Positions 52,985 through 61,516 are shown, counted from the stretch's first letter. The stretch: 64,000 nucleotides of DNA from Bacteroidia bacterium (GCA_030427985.1 JAUIBH010000009.1:1-64000); one strand, 5' to 3'. Program-made: numbers and translations. Notes: generated by a model not told the origin, from the sequence alone.

Positions 52985-53160
52985 AAGCTGTTATATTGAT
53001 TTGAGCTGGATTTTGAGCTTAAAAAATCCGACCTTCACGCTTGTCTGCCGACAGGCAGGTACCTGTGCTGAACTTGTTTCAGTATCGGTTGATATAATTC
53101 ACTTTGTACTGAGCGAAGTCGAAGTATTAAAACGAATCATATCTTTAAACGTTGTACACC
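52985..53160 (+). promoter_or_regulatory. Cassette leader, copy 2 (before the DUF4304 gene)
   Basis: Same order as copy 1: TAAAAAATCCGACCTTCACG, TATCGGTTGATATAATTC, AAACGAATCATATCTTTAA and the core ACGTTGTACACC. The CACGTATCGGT word is split between CACG (53036-53039) and TATCGGT (53083-53089) by 43 bases of palindromic sequence. A second short insert holds CTGAGCGAAGTCGAAG. TATCTTTA resembles a -7 promoter box. Confidence 0.7.
53040..53082. repeat. Palindromic repeat inserted into the cassette leader
   Basis: TGTCTGCCGACAGGCAGGTACCTGTGC-type palindrome followed by CTGAACTTGTTTCAG, exactly between the two halves of CACGTATCGGT. Related units: 57802-57831 and 59190-59212 at the same place of the other leaders. 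Confidence 0.7.
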
Positions 53161-53179
53161 ATAAAAGACAGACCTGCAA

Positions 53180-53908
53180 ATGACGACACAGGAGTTTAGA
53201 AAGCAAATTGGAAAATATCTCGGAACTAAGATTCGTGAATTCGGATTTAAAGGCTCTGGATTCAATTATATAATGGACTCTGAAAGTTTTGTTTTTACAA
53301 TTGGTTTGCAAGCAAATAGATATGGTGGAAGTTTTTGTGTTGAGTTAGGAGTTCACCCGAAAGAAATAACAAACAACGGATTTGAGGATTTAGATTTTAA
53401 TAAGCTTAAGTACTATAATTGCGAATTTAGGACAAGATTAGCGAAAGAAGGTAAAGGTGATAAGTGGTGGAATTATACTGATTCAGAATCAAAAAACTTT
53501 GAAATCATAGATGATGTAATTCTTTATATTTCAAAATATGCTTTACCAATAATAAATGGATTCAAAAATGATACTGTATTATTGGAAAAGGTTAAAATAT
53601 CCGACATAAAGAATCGATTTATACCTATACCAGACTTTAAAGGTGGATTAACACCTATGACAACTGATATCAGATTGGCTTGGGCTTTAGCAGTGATTGT
53701 TGAAAAATCTAATCCTAAAAAATCATTGGAATTTGCTAAATATGCATTGAAGCATGACAAATCTCCAAGTACATTTTTTGGTACAAAGGATTTGAAAAGG
53801 ATAATTGAATCTTATCAGGACAGTTTCGAGAAAGATTTGCTGATAAAAGAAATGGACAATGATAAACCAAGTTTTTGGACAAAGATTACGGATAGATTTA
53901 AGAAATAG
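53180..53908 (+). CDS. DUF4304 domain protein (cassette gene)
   Basis: A 242-residue cytoplasmic protein. Residues ~1-130 fit DUF4304: FRKQIGKYLGTKIREFGFKG, FVFTIGLQANRYGGSFCVEL, FRTRLAKEG. A C-terminal helical part (RLAWALAVIVEKSNPKKSLE) is TPR-like. Function of DUF4304 is unknown. Only gene of its cassette: core GTTGTACACC precedes the ATG by 19 bases and its exact inverse follows the stop by 9 bases. Confidence 0.8.
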   Translation: MTTQEFRKQIGKYLGTKIREFGFKGSGFNYIMDSESFVFTIGLQANRYGGSFCVELGVHPKEITNNGFEDLDFNKLKYYNCEFRTRLAKEGKGDKWWNYTDSESKNFEIIDDVILYISKYALPIINGFKNDTVLLEKVKISDIKNRFIPIPDFKGGLTPMTTDIRLAWALAVIVEKSNPKKSLEFAKYALKHDKSPSTFFGTKDLKRIIESYQDSFEKDLLIKEMDNDKPSFWTKITDRFKK

Positions 53909-53917
53909 TTTAATTAC

Positions 53918-54117
53918 GGTGTACAACAATGTATAAAAAACATAAGTGGATCAGTGGTTTACGAAACTTTGGCGCATTTAATCAGCTCCGCCAAATCTGC
54001 GATTTGACGGGTTGTTTTAAAACTTTAAGTTTGTGTCAAAACGCAAATTTGGCTCAGTGCAACTTGACAGGTAAGAGCTTCGAAATCACTTACGTTTCTT
54101 ATACTAACCGATACGTG
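53918..54117 (+). repeat. attC-like 3' site of the DUF4304 cassette
   Basis: GGTGTACAAC (53918-53927) is the exact inverse of GTTGTACACC at 53151-53160. It is followed by AAT, an 18-nt arm (53931-53948) pairing with 54087-54104 at 16 of 18 positions, then TA-ACCGATACGTG (54107-54117). Same order and same 3 versus 10-nt internal loop as the PIN cassette site, but with different arm sequence. Both mismatches are A-C here, so T-G wobbles on the opposite strand. The loop (~138 nt) holds no gene; the 71-codon frame crossing it is not credible. Confidence 0.65.
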
Positions 54118-54225
54118 CCATTTCAAAATCCCTTCTCTTTTTAATCTTTCAGTTCCTCACAAAAAATCACCAAAGCTCTTACCCAAAATTGTATCTTGAG
54201 CCCTAAACGCTTTAGTGGTTTATTT

Positions 54226-55812
54226 ATGCAACAACGAATTGTAACCTTCCTTCTGGCCTTTATCTTGGTTTGTCTTTACACAAATGCCCAAGATCAATAT
54301 CCCAAAAACGAAAATGTAGACGTGCAACACTATGTGTTTGGCCTTTCCTTAACGGATGCCTCCAACGAAATTCAGGGTGAAACCCAAGTGACCGTCTCCT
54401 TCAAAGAAAAAGCCGTACCGTTTGCATTGGATTTGGTTGCCAAATCAGGAGGTTTTGGCATGGAAGTCACCGAGGTTATCGAGGACAGCCTCCAAGCAGA
54501 CTATACCTATACCGAAAACAAAATCAATATCGTTCCAAAGACAGAGGCCAAAACACAAACGTTCGTGGTAAAGTATCATGGTATTCCCGAAAGAGGTCTG
54601 GTCATCGATACCACCAAATTTGGAAAACGTTCCTTTTTTGGAGACAACTGGCCCAATTTGGCGCGGCATTGGCTTGCCTCGGTAGACCACCCATATGATA
54701 AGGCGAGCGTGGAATTTCAAATTACGGCTCCAGACCACTACGATGTGGTTGCGACTGGTGAAAAGATAGAAGAGAGTAACCTTGAAAACGGCTACAAACT
54801 CACCATTTACCACGAACCGGCTCCTGTTGCTACCAAGGTCATGACCATCGGTGTCACCGAATTTGCAAGTCGCTTGGTAGATGAAGTACAGGACATTCCC
54901 GTTACCGCTTGGGTATATCCACAAAACAGATTAGAGGGGTTTCATGATTATACTGTGGCTGGAAAAGTATTGGAATATTTCATCAATACCATTGGCCCGT
55001 ACTCTTATGCTAAACTGGCCAATATGCAGGCCAAAACCCAATGGGGCGGACTGGAAAATGCCGGGACCATCGCCTATTTTGAAAATTCAGTCACTGGAAA
55101 TAATGAGGTTGAACCTTTGATTGCCCATGAAATCGCCCACCAGTGGTTTGGTAATTCCGCCACGGAGAAAAGCTGGAACCACGTGTGGCTGAGTGAGGGC
55201 TTTGCTACCTATTTCTGTATCCTGTACTTGGAAAACGTGTACGGCGATGACCGCAGAAAAGAAGAATTGGCCATAGATCGAAGGGAAATCATTTCATATT
55301 ACAAAACCAACCCTTCCCCCATTGTGGATTTGACCATTACCGACCCCATGCGGGTGCTCAGCACTAATACCTACCAAAAAGGAGGCTGGGTGTTGAACAT
55401 GCTCCGCCATAAATTGGGCGATGACGTATTTTGGAAAGGCATTCGAAAATATTATGTCACTTATCGGAACAGTAACGCGCTAACTGATGATTTTCGGCTG
55501 GTAATGGAAGAAGTCTCAGGTAAAAACTTGGAGGGCTTTTTTCAGCAGTGGTTGTTCGTAAAAGGGCATCCGGAACTCAAATGGAATTGGGAATATAAAA
55601 AAGGGAAGGTTATGTTGAATTTGGAGCAAATGCAATCGCATCATGTGTTTCAATTTCCGCTGGAAATTGGTCTGGTCAAAGACGGAAAAACCGCTATTGA
55701 AACCATTCAAATGAAAGAGCGTTCCGGTAGCTTTGAACTCAATTCAAAAACACGCCCAGATCGCGTGATTTTAGACCCCAACCAATGGATTTTGTTTGAG
55801 GACATGAACTAG
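54226..55812 (+). CDS. M1-family aminopeptidase, exported
   Basis: A 528-residue zinc aminopeptidase with signal peptide (VTFLLAFILVCLYTNAQ). Substrate loop WGGLENAGTIAY (GxMEN equivalent) and zinc site HEIAHQWFGN with His301, Glu302, His305 and Glu324 in WLSEGFAT. A short beta-rich C-terminal part; shorter than the ~850 aa PepN because the large C-terminal domain is missing, as in many Bacteroidetes M1 proteins. ATG 54226 is chosen over TTG 54196. Its 5' region is duplicated at 51898-52130. Confidence 0.92.
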   Translation: MQQRIVTFLLAFILVCLYTNAQDQYPKNENVDVQHYVFGLSLTDASNEIQGETQVTVSFKEKAVPFALDLVAKSGGFGMEVTEVIEDSLQADYTYTENKINIVPKTEAKTQTFVVKYHGIPERGLVIDTTKFGKRSFFGDNWPNLARHWLASVDHPYDKASVEFQITAPDHYDVVATGEKIEESNLENGYKLTIYHEPAPVATKVMTIGVTEFASRLVDEVQDIPVTAWVYPQNRLEGFHDYTVAGKVLEYFINTIGPYSYAKLANMQAKTQWGGLENAGTIAYFENSVTGNNEVEPLIAHEIAHQWFGNSATEKSWNHVWLSEGFATYFCILYLENVYGDDRRKEELAIDRREIISYYKTNPSPIVDLTITDPMRVLSTNTYQKGGWVLNMLRHKLGDDVFWKGIRKYYVTYRNSNALTDDFRLVMEEVSGKNLEGFFQQWLFVKGHPELKWNWEYKKGKVMLNLEQMQSHHVFQFPLEIGLVKDGKTAIETIQMKERSGSFELNSKTRPDRVILDPNQWILFEDMN

Positions 55813-56022
55813 TTTTCGACCTTTTTCAAGATATTGATTATCCCCAATTAAAGTGCAGAGAATATTTTTGGGATAATATAAGTCGCATTCGTCCACATCT
55901 CTTTCAAATCTTAATATTTTCCCCCTAAAAACCCTACCTTCATGGGCTTGTTGTTCATTTTTAATTACTCATATATTCGAACATCAACCTTTAAAATAAC
56001 CAAAAATTAAAACCACAAGCCA

Positions 56023-57711
56023 TTGAAAACCTCCCCCATAATTCTATCGCTTTTACTATTACTTTCCCTTGGTTGTAAAAATGCCAAAAAGGAGGGAGCA
56101 ACCGAAACCCAAAATCAAACTGAAAAATTTACAACCAATGATTATGACGACTTAGTTGCCTTTTTTAAAGAATGGAGAACCTTCGAAAAGCCACCTCTTC
56201 TTGATGGTGCTCCTGATTACACTGTAGAATCCTTTGAAAAACGCTGGCCGACGTTTAAAGAATTGCAGTCCAAACTGCAATCCATTGACACCACCAATTG
56301 GTCCGTGGAAAACAAAGTGGATTGGATGGTTGTTTGGGCTGAAATGAATGGGTATGATTTTTACCATCGCATTTTAAAGCCTTGGGAACGAGATCCTGCT
56401 TTTTACAAATCCGTTTGGACGGGTCGAAGTGATGTGCCCGCACATGAAGGTCCTACGCATCATGCCGTAACCGACCTGTGGACGTACACATTTCCACTTT
56501 CCCCAGAAGAAAGACAGCGATTGCTATCAGATTTAAAAGTAATCGTACCGCTGAATGCACAAGCCCAGAAAAATTTAACCGGAAATGCCAGAGATTTATG
56601 GGTCACCGGAATTCGGGATATTGAGCAACAGAGTAGGGTGCTTTCCCGTCTAAAAGAAAGAGACCATATCAAAGATGATGCAGAATTGGTTGCGGTTATT
56701 GATGAGGCCTTAACCTCAACGGATGATCTTGTTTCTTGGTTGCAGGATGAATCCAAATCCAAAACCGGCCCATCGGGAATTGGAAAAGAAAATTACACCT
56801 GGTATCTACAAAATGTAAACCTGGTGCCGTTGACCTGGGATGATGAAGTTATGTTGCTAAAAAGAGAGCTTGCCCGCGCTTGGTCCTCGTTAAAATTGGA
56901 AGAGCACCATAATAGAAATCTCCCTGAATTAGTGGAGGCGGATTCCCCCGAAGCGTATGATAAAAAGGCGGATGCGGCGGCTACAAACCTGATTAAGTTT
57001 TTGGATAAACAAGACATCGTTACCGTAAAACCTTATTTTGAGCCTGCTCTGCGGGAACATTTAGGCAGTTTTGTGCCCAAGGAGACCCGTAATTTTTTCT
57101 CCATTGCCATGCATTACGACCCCAGAACGTTATACTCCCATTCGTACCATTGGTTTGAACTGGCGCGTATGGACAATGAGCCCCATAAAAGTGAGATTCG
57201 AAAAGGGCCTGTATTGTATAATATTTACAGTTCACGGAATGAAGGAACAGCTACTGCTGTTGAAGAAATGTTCATGCAAGCCGGATTGTATGACGATAGC
57301 CCAAGAACCCGTGAGATCATATATATAATGATGGCCCAACGTGCTGCTAGAGGTTTAGGATCATTATACGCCCATGCCAATGAGATGACCATGGAGGAAG
57401 CCGGGGGAATTCACAGCGAATACACCCCGCGCGGTTGGATGAAAACGGAAAAAGAGCTGCTTATTTTTGAACAACATCTGTATTTGCGTCAACCTGGATA
57501 TGGAACCAGTTATATTACCGGTAAATATTTATTGGAAAATGCCATAGCCGATTATGCCAAACTCAAAGAAGTACAGGGCGAACCGTTCGTGGTAAAGAAC
57601 TTTTTTGATACCCTGAATAGTATTGGAAACATCCCGATTACTTTGGGCCATTGGCAAATGACCGGCTCCGATGACCATTTAAAAGCGATGAACTCCGCTT
57701 CAGTTAACTAG
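56023..57711 (+). CDS. DUF885 family lipoprotein
   Basis: A 562-residue lipoprotein starting at TTG ([18 protein letters not shown], lipobox LSLGC). The DUF885 domain covers most of the protein, with [36 protein letters not shown] (conserved NEG), [20 protein letters not shown]885 proteins are related to M3-like metallopeptidases by fold prediction, though the role is not established. A peptidase function would suit the neighbouring M1 enzyme. Confidence 0.85.
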   Translation: MKTSPIILSLLLLLSLGCKNAKKEGATETQNQTEKFTTNDYDDLVAFFKEWRTFEKPPLLDGAPDYTVESFEKRWPTFKELQSKLQSIDTTNWSVENKVDWMVVWAEMNGYDFYHRILKPWERDPAFYKSVWTGRSDVPAHEGPTHHAVTDLWTYTFPLSPEERQRLLSDLKVIVPLNAQAQKNLTGNARDLWVTGIRDIEQQSRVLSRLKERDHIKDDAELVAVIDEALTSTDDLVSWLQDESKSKTGPSGIGKENYTWYLQNVNLVPLTWDDEVMLLKRELARAWSSLKLEEHHNRNLPELVEADSPEAYDKKADAAATNLIKFLDKQDIVTVKPYFEPALREHLGSFVPKETRNFFSIAMHYDPRTLYSHSYHWFELARMDNEPHKSEIRKGPVLYNIYSSRNEGTATAVEEMFMQAGLYDDSPRTREIIYIMMAQRAARGLGSLYAHANEMTMEEAGGIHSEYTPRGWMKTEKELLIFEQHLYLRQPGYGTSYITGKYLLENAIADYAKLKEVQGEPFVVKNFFDTLNSIGNIPITLGHWQMTGSDDHLKAMNSASVN

Positions 57712-57734
57712 CTACAACACTTTACTAAATATTT

Positions 57735-57853
57735 TGTCAACCCAAATAGGGCATACATCAATTGCATCTAGATTGTAACTGTAAAAAATATAATCTTTAC
57801 TCCTGTCTGCCGAAAGGCAGGTACGTACCTGTACTTAGTGCCAACCGTAAGAC
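57735..57853 (+). promoter_or_regulatory. Cassette leader, copy 4 (before the 57878 gene)
   Basis: Begins TGTCAACCCAAATAGGGCATAC and continues TCAATTGCATCTAGATT, about 85% identical over its first 53 bases to the leader at 59125. Contains palindrome CCTGTCTGCCGAAAGGCAGG (57802-57821) and ends CGTAAGACGTGCAAATC, where ACGTG takes the place of ACGTTG. Confidence 0.65.
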
Positions 57854-57877
57854 GTGCAAATCACTGAAGTTGAAGTT

Positions 57878-59044
57878 ATGTGCGAGTATTCCACCATCGC
57901 TTTGAAAAGGCTGACTTATTTTTATGTTATTATTTTTTCAGCAATTTGTAATGCACAATATTACAAGTATGAAGACAAGGAATGTTTTAGCGATTCAGTA
58001 CATCTTAATAGACCCTGCACTTCCTCTAATGTAAAGACAACAGAATCTACCACATATAGTATGAACCCTTTGTCCATAACACCTACTTGGAAGGAAGAGG
58101 ATAGCCATTACTTCCGCCCACTTGACCCTGATCTTGTCATATTGGCTAAAATCGTATCTGTGAATACGGACCATGTAACTGCCAAGGTGTTAAAAGTCTT
58201 TGGCCAAAGCAACGCATATAATATGGGCAACCCGTACATTTTTCCCATTCGAAATTACCGTATTCCACCAGAGAACAATAGGTCCCTATCGATTAGACGC
58301 CCTGCAATTAAAAAACATCCTCATGTAGATGAACGAATTGAGCCCACGGTGGGAAAAGTATTTTATTTTATCAATGGGCCAACTGAGTTTGAACTGGTAG
58401 AGTCAAGCCCGGAGTTTGAAAGAGTGATTGATATCATTGTAACCCGAAAAACCATTTATCCTGATAACCCCACCCAAACTGAAATTGTTAATGACCTGAC
58501 CGATTGGGATCTTCGTCCACTCGCTTTGCAATATCTTGCCAATTCCAAAAAAGACGCTAAATTTTTTGTGCTGGAAGCCCAACTACAACTTGCACAGGGA
58601 AATGATGTTATAGATTGGTATACCCGTAATATGAATGAAGCAGATCATTTGCTCTTTTATGACTGGATTTCCGAGCAAAAATCTTTTCTGACCAGTGCTT
58701 ATTTAAAAAAAGAACTTCTTCGTCTGGTTGGATGGATCAAGAGTGAAAAAGCATTCGAAATCACCATGAAGATTATTCAAACCTTAGATTATGATGATGC
58801 ATCTGAAGTCAAGGAAATTCATGATTTCATTCGCAGTTTTAAATATTATGAAGCGTATATAAAGAAAGAGCTTTACCAGAATCAACTGATTGATTTGTGT
58901 AAAACGTATTTAAGCAATCCCAGCAGAGATAGAAGTCAGCTTTTATACAAGGATGATGGTATCGGGATTCTACTGAGAAACCTTCAAGGTGAAAAGAAAG
59001 AAAAGTTCCAAGCGATACTAGACGAGCTTAAAATTAAATTATAA
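57878..59044 (+). CDS. Hypothetical exported protein (accessory gene)
   Basis: A 388-residue protein with a likely signal peptide (LTYFYVIIFSAICNAQ). Residues ~70-190 look beta-rich (DLVILAKIVSVNTDHVTAKV); residues ~200-385 are helical repeats (ALQYLANSKKDAKFFVLEAQ). No family recognised. ATG 57878 preferred over GTG 57854. It follows a cassette-type leader, but no clear attC-like hairpin or inverse core is visible after it; a fragment of rluB comes directly next. Confidence 0.7.
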   Translation: MCEYSTIALKRLTYFYVIIFSAICNAQYYKYEDKECFSDSVHLNRPCTSSNVKTTESTTYSMNPLSITPTWKEEDSHYFRPLDPDLVILAKIVSVNTDHVTAKVLKVFGQSNAYNMGNPYIFPIRNYRIPPENNRSLSIRRPAIKKHPHVDERIEPTVGKVFYFINGPTEFELVESSPEFERVIDIIVTRKTIYPDNPTQTEIVNDLTDWDLRPLALQYLANSKKDAKFFVLEAQLQLAQGNDVIDWYTRNMNEADHLLFYDWISEQKSFLTSAYLKKELLRLVGWIKSEKAFEITMKIIQTLDYDDASEVKEIHDFIRSFKYYEAYIKKELYQNQLIDLCKTYLSNPSRDRSQLLYKDDGIGILLRNLQGEKKEKFQAILDELKIKL

Positions 59045-59051
59045 AAACTGA

Positions 59052-59124
59052 TCACTGCATCATCTTCAAATTGATCACTTCCTGTTCGGTAAGGTGGCGC
59101 CAATGGCCCCGGGGCGAGTCTTTC
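59052..59124 (-). pseudogene. Fragment of the rluB 3' end
   Basis: The minus strand encodes KDSPRGHWRHLTEQEVINLK then MMQ and stop, matching the C-terminus of the full RluB at 59706 (KDLPRGHWRHLTEQEVINLR, MIK). Only the last ~24 codons are present, at about 75% nucleotide identity. Homology ends exactly where the cassette leader at 59125 begins. Confidence 0.85.
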
Positions 59125-59259
59125 TGTCAACTCAAATGGGGCACACGTCAATTGTATCTAGATTTTGACTTTAAAAAAGATGAACTTCATGCCCGCCTGT
59201 TGGACGGGCAGGTAACCGAAGTATTAAAACGGATTCAAATCTTTTAACGTTTTAGCTAA
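59125..59259 (+). promoter_or_regulatory. Cassette leader, copy 3 (before the 92-aa gene)
   Basis: TGTCAACTCAAATGGGGCACAC, TCAATTGTATCTAGATT, then palindrome GCCCGcctgttggaCGGGC (59191-59209), GAAGTATTAAAACGGATTC, AAATCTTTTA and core ACGTTTTAGCTAA. Same module order as the other leaders. Confidence 0.65.
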
Positions 59260-59267
59260 TTTGAAAA

Positions 59268-59546
59268 ATGAAACCGAATCTTGAAGAATATAAAGACCGA
59301 CTCTTCGAAATCCTGTTGAGCAATAATCATCAGGACGGTTTTCTTAATCTAATTGAAAACCTATGTTTTCGAGGTCACACAAAAATAGACATATATGACC
59401 TCTTTCACGACTTTCATATGGAAATTCAAGTTGACATTAGAACAAAAGAAAATGAGGGACTCTATGACCGTCTAAGCGAATTCATGGATGGATTTACATC
59501 TTGGGGAAAAAATTTCAAGGTTCTACCAAACGAACCTGATTTATGA
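59268..59546 (+). CDS. Hypothetical acidic protein (cassette gene)
   Basis: A 92-residue acidic, mostly helical protein (MKPNLEEYKDRLFEILLSNN; IDIYDLFHDFHMEIQVDIRT; LYDRLSEFMDGFTSW). No family recognised; size and charge suit a small immunity or antitoxin-like protein, but no partner gene is present. It follows the leader core by 8 bases and is followed by an attC-like hairpin. Confidence 0.7.
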   Translation: MKPNLEEYKDRLFEILLSNNHQDGFLNLIENLCFRGHTKIDIYDLFHDFHMEIQVDIRTKENEGLYDRLSEFMDGFTSWGKNFKVLPNEPDL

Positions 59547-59580
59547 CTATAACTTAATCAGAATCAAACTTAAGATGGCT

Positions 59581-59699
59581 ATAAGTAATTGCTTGTTCTC
59601 GCCTACTTCTGAAAATCCTCTCGGATTTTCAGTTTGGTGTGTACTTGCAAAGTTTAGTGCTAACTCACGCAACTACTCATAAGCCGATACCGATACGTG
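59581..59699 (+). repeat. attC-like 3' site of the 92-aa cassette (partial)
   Basis: Arms ATAAGTAATTGC (59581-59592) and GCAACTACTCAT (59669-59680) pair at 10 of 12 positions, with both mismatches A-C on this strand (T-G on the other). The site ends ACCGATACGTG (59689-59699), the same end as the two better sites. An exact inverse of the 5' core (GTTTTAGCTA) was not found, so the outer pair has decayed or differs. The 64-codon frame crossing it is not a credible gene. Confidence 0.5.
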
Positions 59700-59705
59700 A
59701 AACCC

Positions 59706-60548
59706 CTATTTAATCATCCTTAAATTAATCACCTCTTGCTCTGTTAAGTGGCGCCAATGGCCACGTGGCAAGTCTTTTTTGGTGAGTCCCGCAAAAATGA
59801 CACGGTCCAATTTGGTGACGTTGTAGCCCAAATGTTCAAAAATACGGCGCACAATTCGGTTACGGCCACTGTGAATCTCCACACCCACTTCGCGTTTGGG
59901 TGCCCCTTGGATAAAGCTGATGCTATCTACTTCAATGGTACCATCTTCCAATTCCAAACCTGCCTCAATTTTATGTAGATCGGCCAGACTTAAATTATTG
60001 TCCAAGTGCACATGGTAAATTTTGCGCACCCCATGTTTGGGATGGGTCAATTTTTTGGTCAAATCGCCATCATTAGTAAAGAGCAAAAGACCTGTTGTAT
60101 TTCTATCCAAACGGCCTACGGGCAACAGTCGAGCTTTGGACGCACTGGAAATCAATTCCATGACGGTACGTCTGCCCTTTTCATCACTGGTGGTAGTGAT
60201 GAAATTTTTGGGTTTGTTTAGAAGGATGTATTCCTTTTTTTCAGGATTAAGGCGTTTGCCATCAAAACGAACATCATCGGAACGCTTTACTTTAAAGCCC
60301 ATTTCGGTAATCACTTTTCCGTTTACGGTAACATTACCCGCAGCGATGTAGGTATCGGCCTCCCTTCGGGAACAAATGCCCGCATTGGCAATATAGCGGT
60401 TCAACCGAATCTCGTCTGGATTGGATTTTTTTACCGGAGCATTTCGCTTTTCATGGGGTTTGTAATTTTTAGAATAGGGCTTTCGTTGATTGCCCCCTTT
60501 GGTATTTCGGGAAGGTTTCCGATTACGGTTATTGTCTGATTTCGCCAT
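59706..60548 (-). CDS. rluB: rRNA large-subunit pseudouridine synthase, RsuA/RluB family
   Basis: A 280-residue enzyme. Basic, Asn/Lys-rich N-terminal tail, S4 RNA-binding domain (IRLNRYIANAGICSRREAD), then the RsuA/RluB catalytic domain with GRLDRNTTGLLLFTNDGDL (catalytic Asp) and the C-terminal EIHSGRNRIVRRIFEHLGY. ATG 60548 is preferred over 60590. A truncated copy of its last codons lies at 59052-59124, on the other side of an inserted cassette. Confidence 0.92.
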   Translation of the reverse strand: MAKSDNNRNRKPSRNTKGGNQRKPYSKNYKPHEKRNAPVKKSNPDEIRLNRYIANAGICSRREADTYIAAGNVTVNGKVITEMGFKVKRSDDVRFDGKRLNPEKKEYILLNKPKNFITTTSDEKGRRTVMELISSASKARLLPVGRLDRNTTGLLLFTNDGDLTKKLTHPKHGVRKIYHVHLDNNLSLADLHKIEAGLELEDGTIEVDSISFIQGAPKREVGVEIHSGRNRIVRRIFEHLGYNVTKLDRVIFAGLTKKDLPRGHWRHLTEQEVINLRMIK

Positions 60549-60610
60549 CAGTCGTGAATTTTTTGCAAATGTAGTCTTTTTACACTCCAAAAAACTAAAG
60601 AGACAAAGAA

Positions 60611-61516
60611 TTACAAAATACGGTTCAATACCAAATCCACATCAATCAAAAGAATACTGAAAACTCCCGCTACAATGATGAATTTCAATATGTTGTGCAA
60701 CCACACGTAGTGCCTTTTATCCTTAGATTTCCAAAGAAGCACCAAAAACAAAATCAGAAGTACAATACAACCAATGAAATAAAGGTACATATAGCCCACA
60801 TCAAAGGTTTTGATGAGCAAGAGAGCCGGAACCAAAGTCAATACAATCAAGAGTGCAATGATGAACTTGGAAACTTTTGGCCCATAGATAATGGGAATGG
60901 TCTTGTAGTTCTGAGCCATATCACCTGCCATATTTTCCAAATCCTTGATCATTTCGCGGGCCAAAATCAACAAGAACAAAAAGAGGGCGTGTACAAATAT
61001 GACCGTTTGAAAGTTTCTATAGTAGACAAACACCACAAAGAAGGGTGCAATGGCCAAGGTGGCCGATACCAAGTTGCCCACAAAAGGTATCCGTTTAAGC
61101 TTGTGTGAATAGAACCAAATCCCAAAAATATAAGCCGAAAAGAACAACACCGCCCGAAACGAAATGTAACTGGCCGCCAACACCGCCAAAAAATTCAGGA
61201 TAAAATAGGTTGTTAGTTTAAAACGTTGACTTACCAACCTATCCAACATGCTTTTGGTGGGTTTGTTGATCAAGTCCTTTTCCGCATCATAAAAATTGTT
61301 GATGATGTATCCGCTGGCAATCACCAGCGCCGAAGCGGTAACGATCAAAAATAAATTAAGGTCAAAAACCACCTGCCGAAGCGGGATATTTGGGGATAAA
61401 ATATAGATGGATGCCAAGTATTGAGCCAGTGTAATGACCAGAATATTGTACCCTCGCACCACAGAGAACAGGCTCAACAGCTTAAAAAGCAAGAGTTTGT
61501 TTTTTCTACTAAGCAT
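60611..61516 (-). CDS. UbiA-family prenyltransferase (geranylgeranylglycerol-phosphate type)
   Basis: A 301-residue integral membrane protein, about eight helices. First Asp-rich motif in YIINNFYDAEKDLINKPTK (NxxxDxxxD), second in REMIKDLENMAGDMAQNY (DxxxD type). In Flavobacteriia such genes are annotated as digeranylgeranylglyceryl-phosphate-synthase-like; tight linkage to mevalonate genes supports a polyprenyl substrate. ATG 61516 is chosen; the frame extends into the kinase gene. 10 bases after the mevalonate kinase. Confidence 0.85.
   Translation of the reverse strand: MLSRKNKLLLFKLLSLFSVVRGYNILVITLAQYLASIYILSPNIPLRQVVFDLNLFLIVTASALVIASGYIINNFYDAEKDLINKPTKSMLDRLVSQRFKLTTYFILNFLAVLAASYISFRAVLFFSAYIFGIWFYSHKLKRIPFVGNLVSATLAIAPFFVVFVYYRNFQTVIFVHALFLFLLILAREMIKDLENMAGDMAQNYKTIPIIYGPKVSKFIIALLIVLTLVPALLLIKTFDVGYMYLYFIGCIVLLILFLVLLWKSKDKRHYVWLHNILKFIIVAGVFSILLIDVDLVLNRIL

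Noticed and set aside
53001-53183. 60-codon frame before the DUF4304 gene
   Set aside because: It lies within the repeated leader and its palindromes; the sequence is explained by the repeat.
53929-54144. 71-codon frame after the DUF4304 gene
   Set aside because: It is the loop and arms of the attC-like hairpin; no start signal and no conserved protein character.
59488-59682. 64-codon frame after the 92-aa gene
   Set aside because: It overlaps the third attC-like hairpin and the end of the real gene.
50815-59699. A classical integron with intI
   Set aside because: No integron-type integrase in the window (the recombinase at 61 is a long Bacteroidetes integrase ~50 kb away), cassettes are not in tandem, and core words match GTTRRRY only partly. 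I keep the weaker term integron-like.
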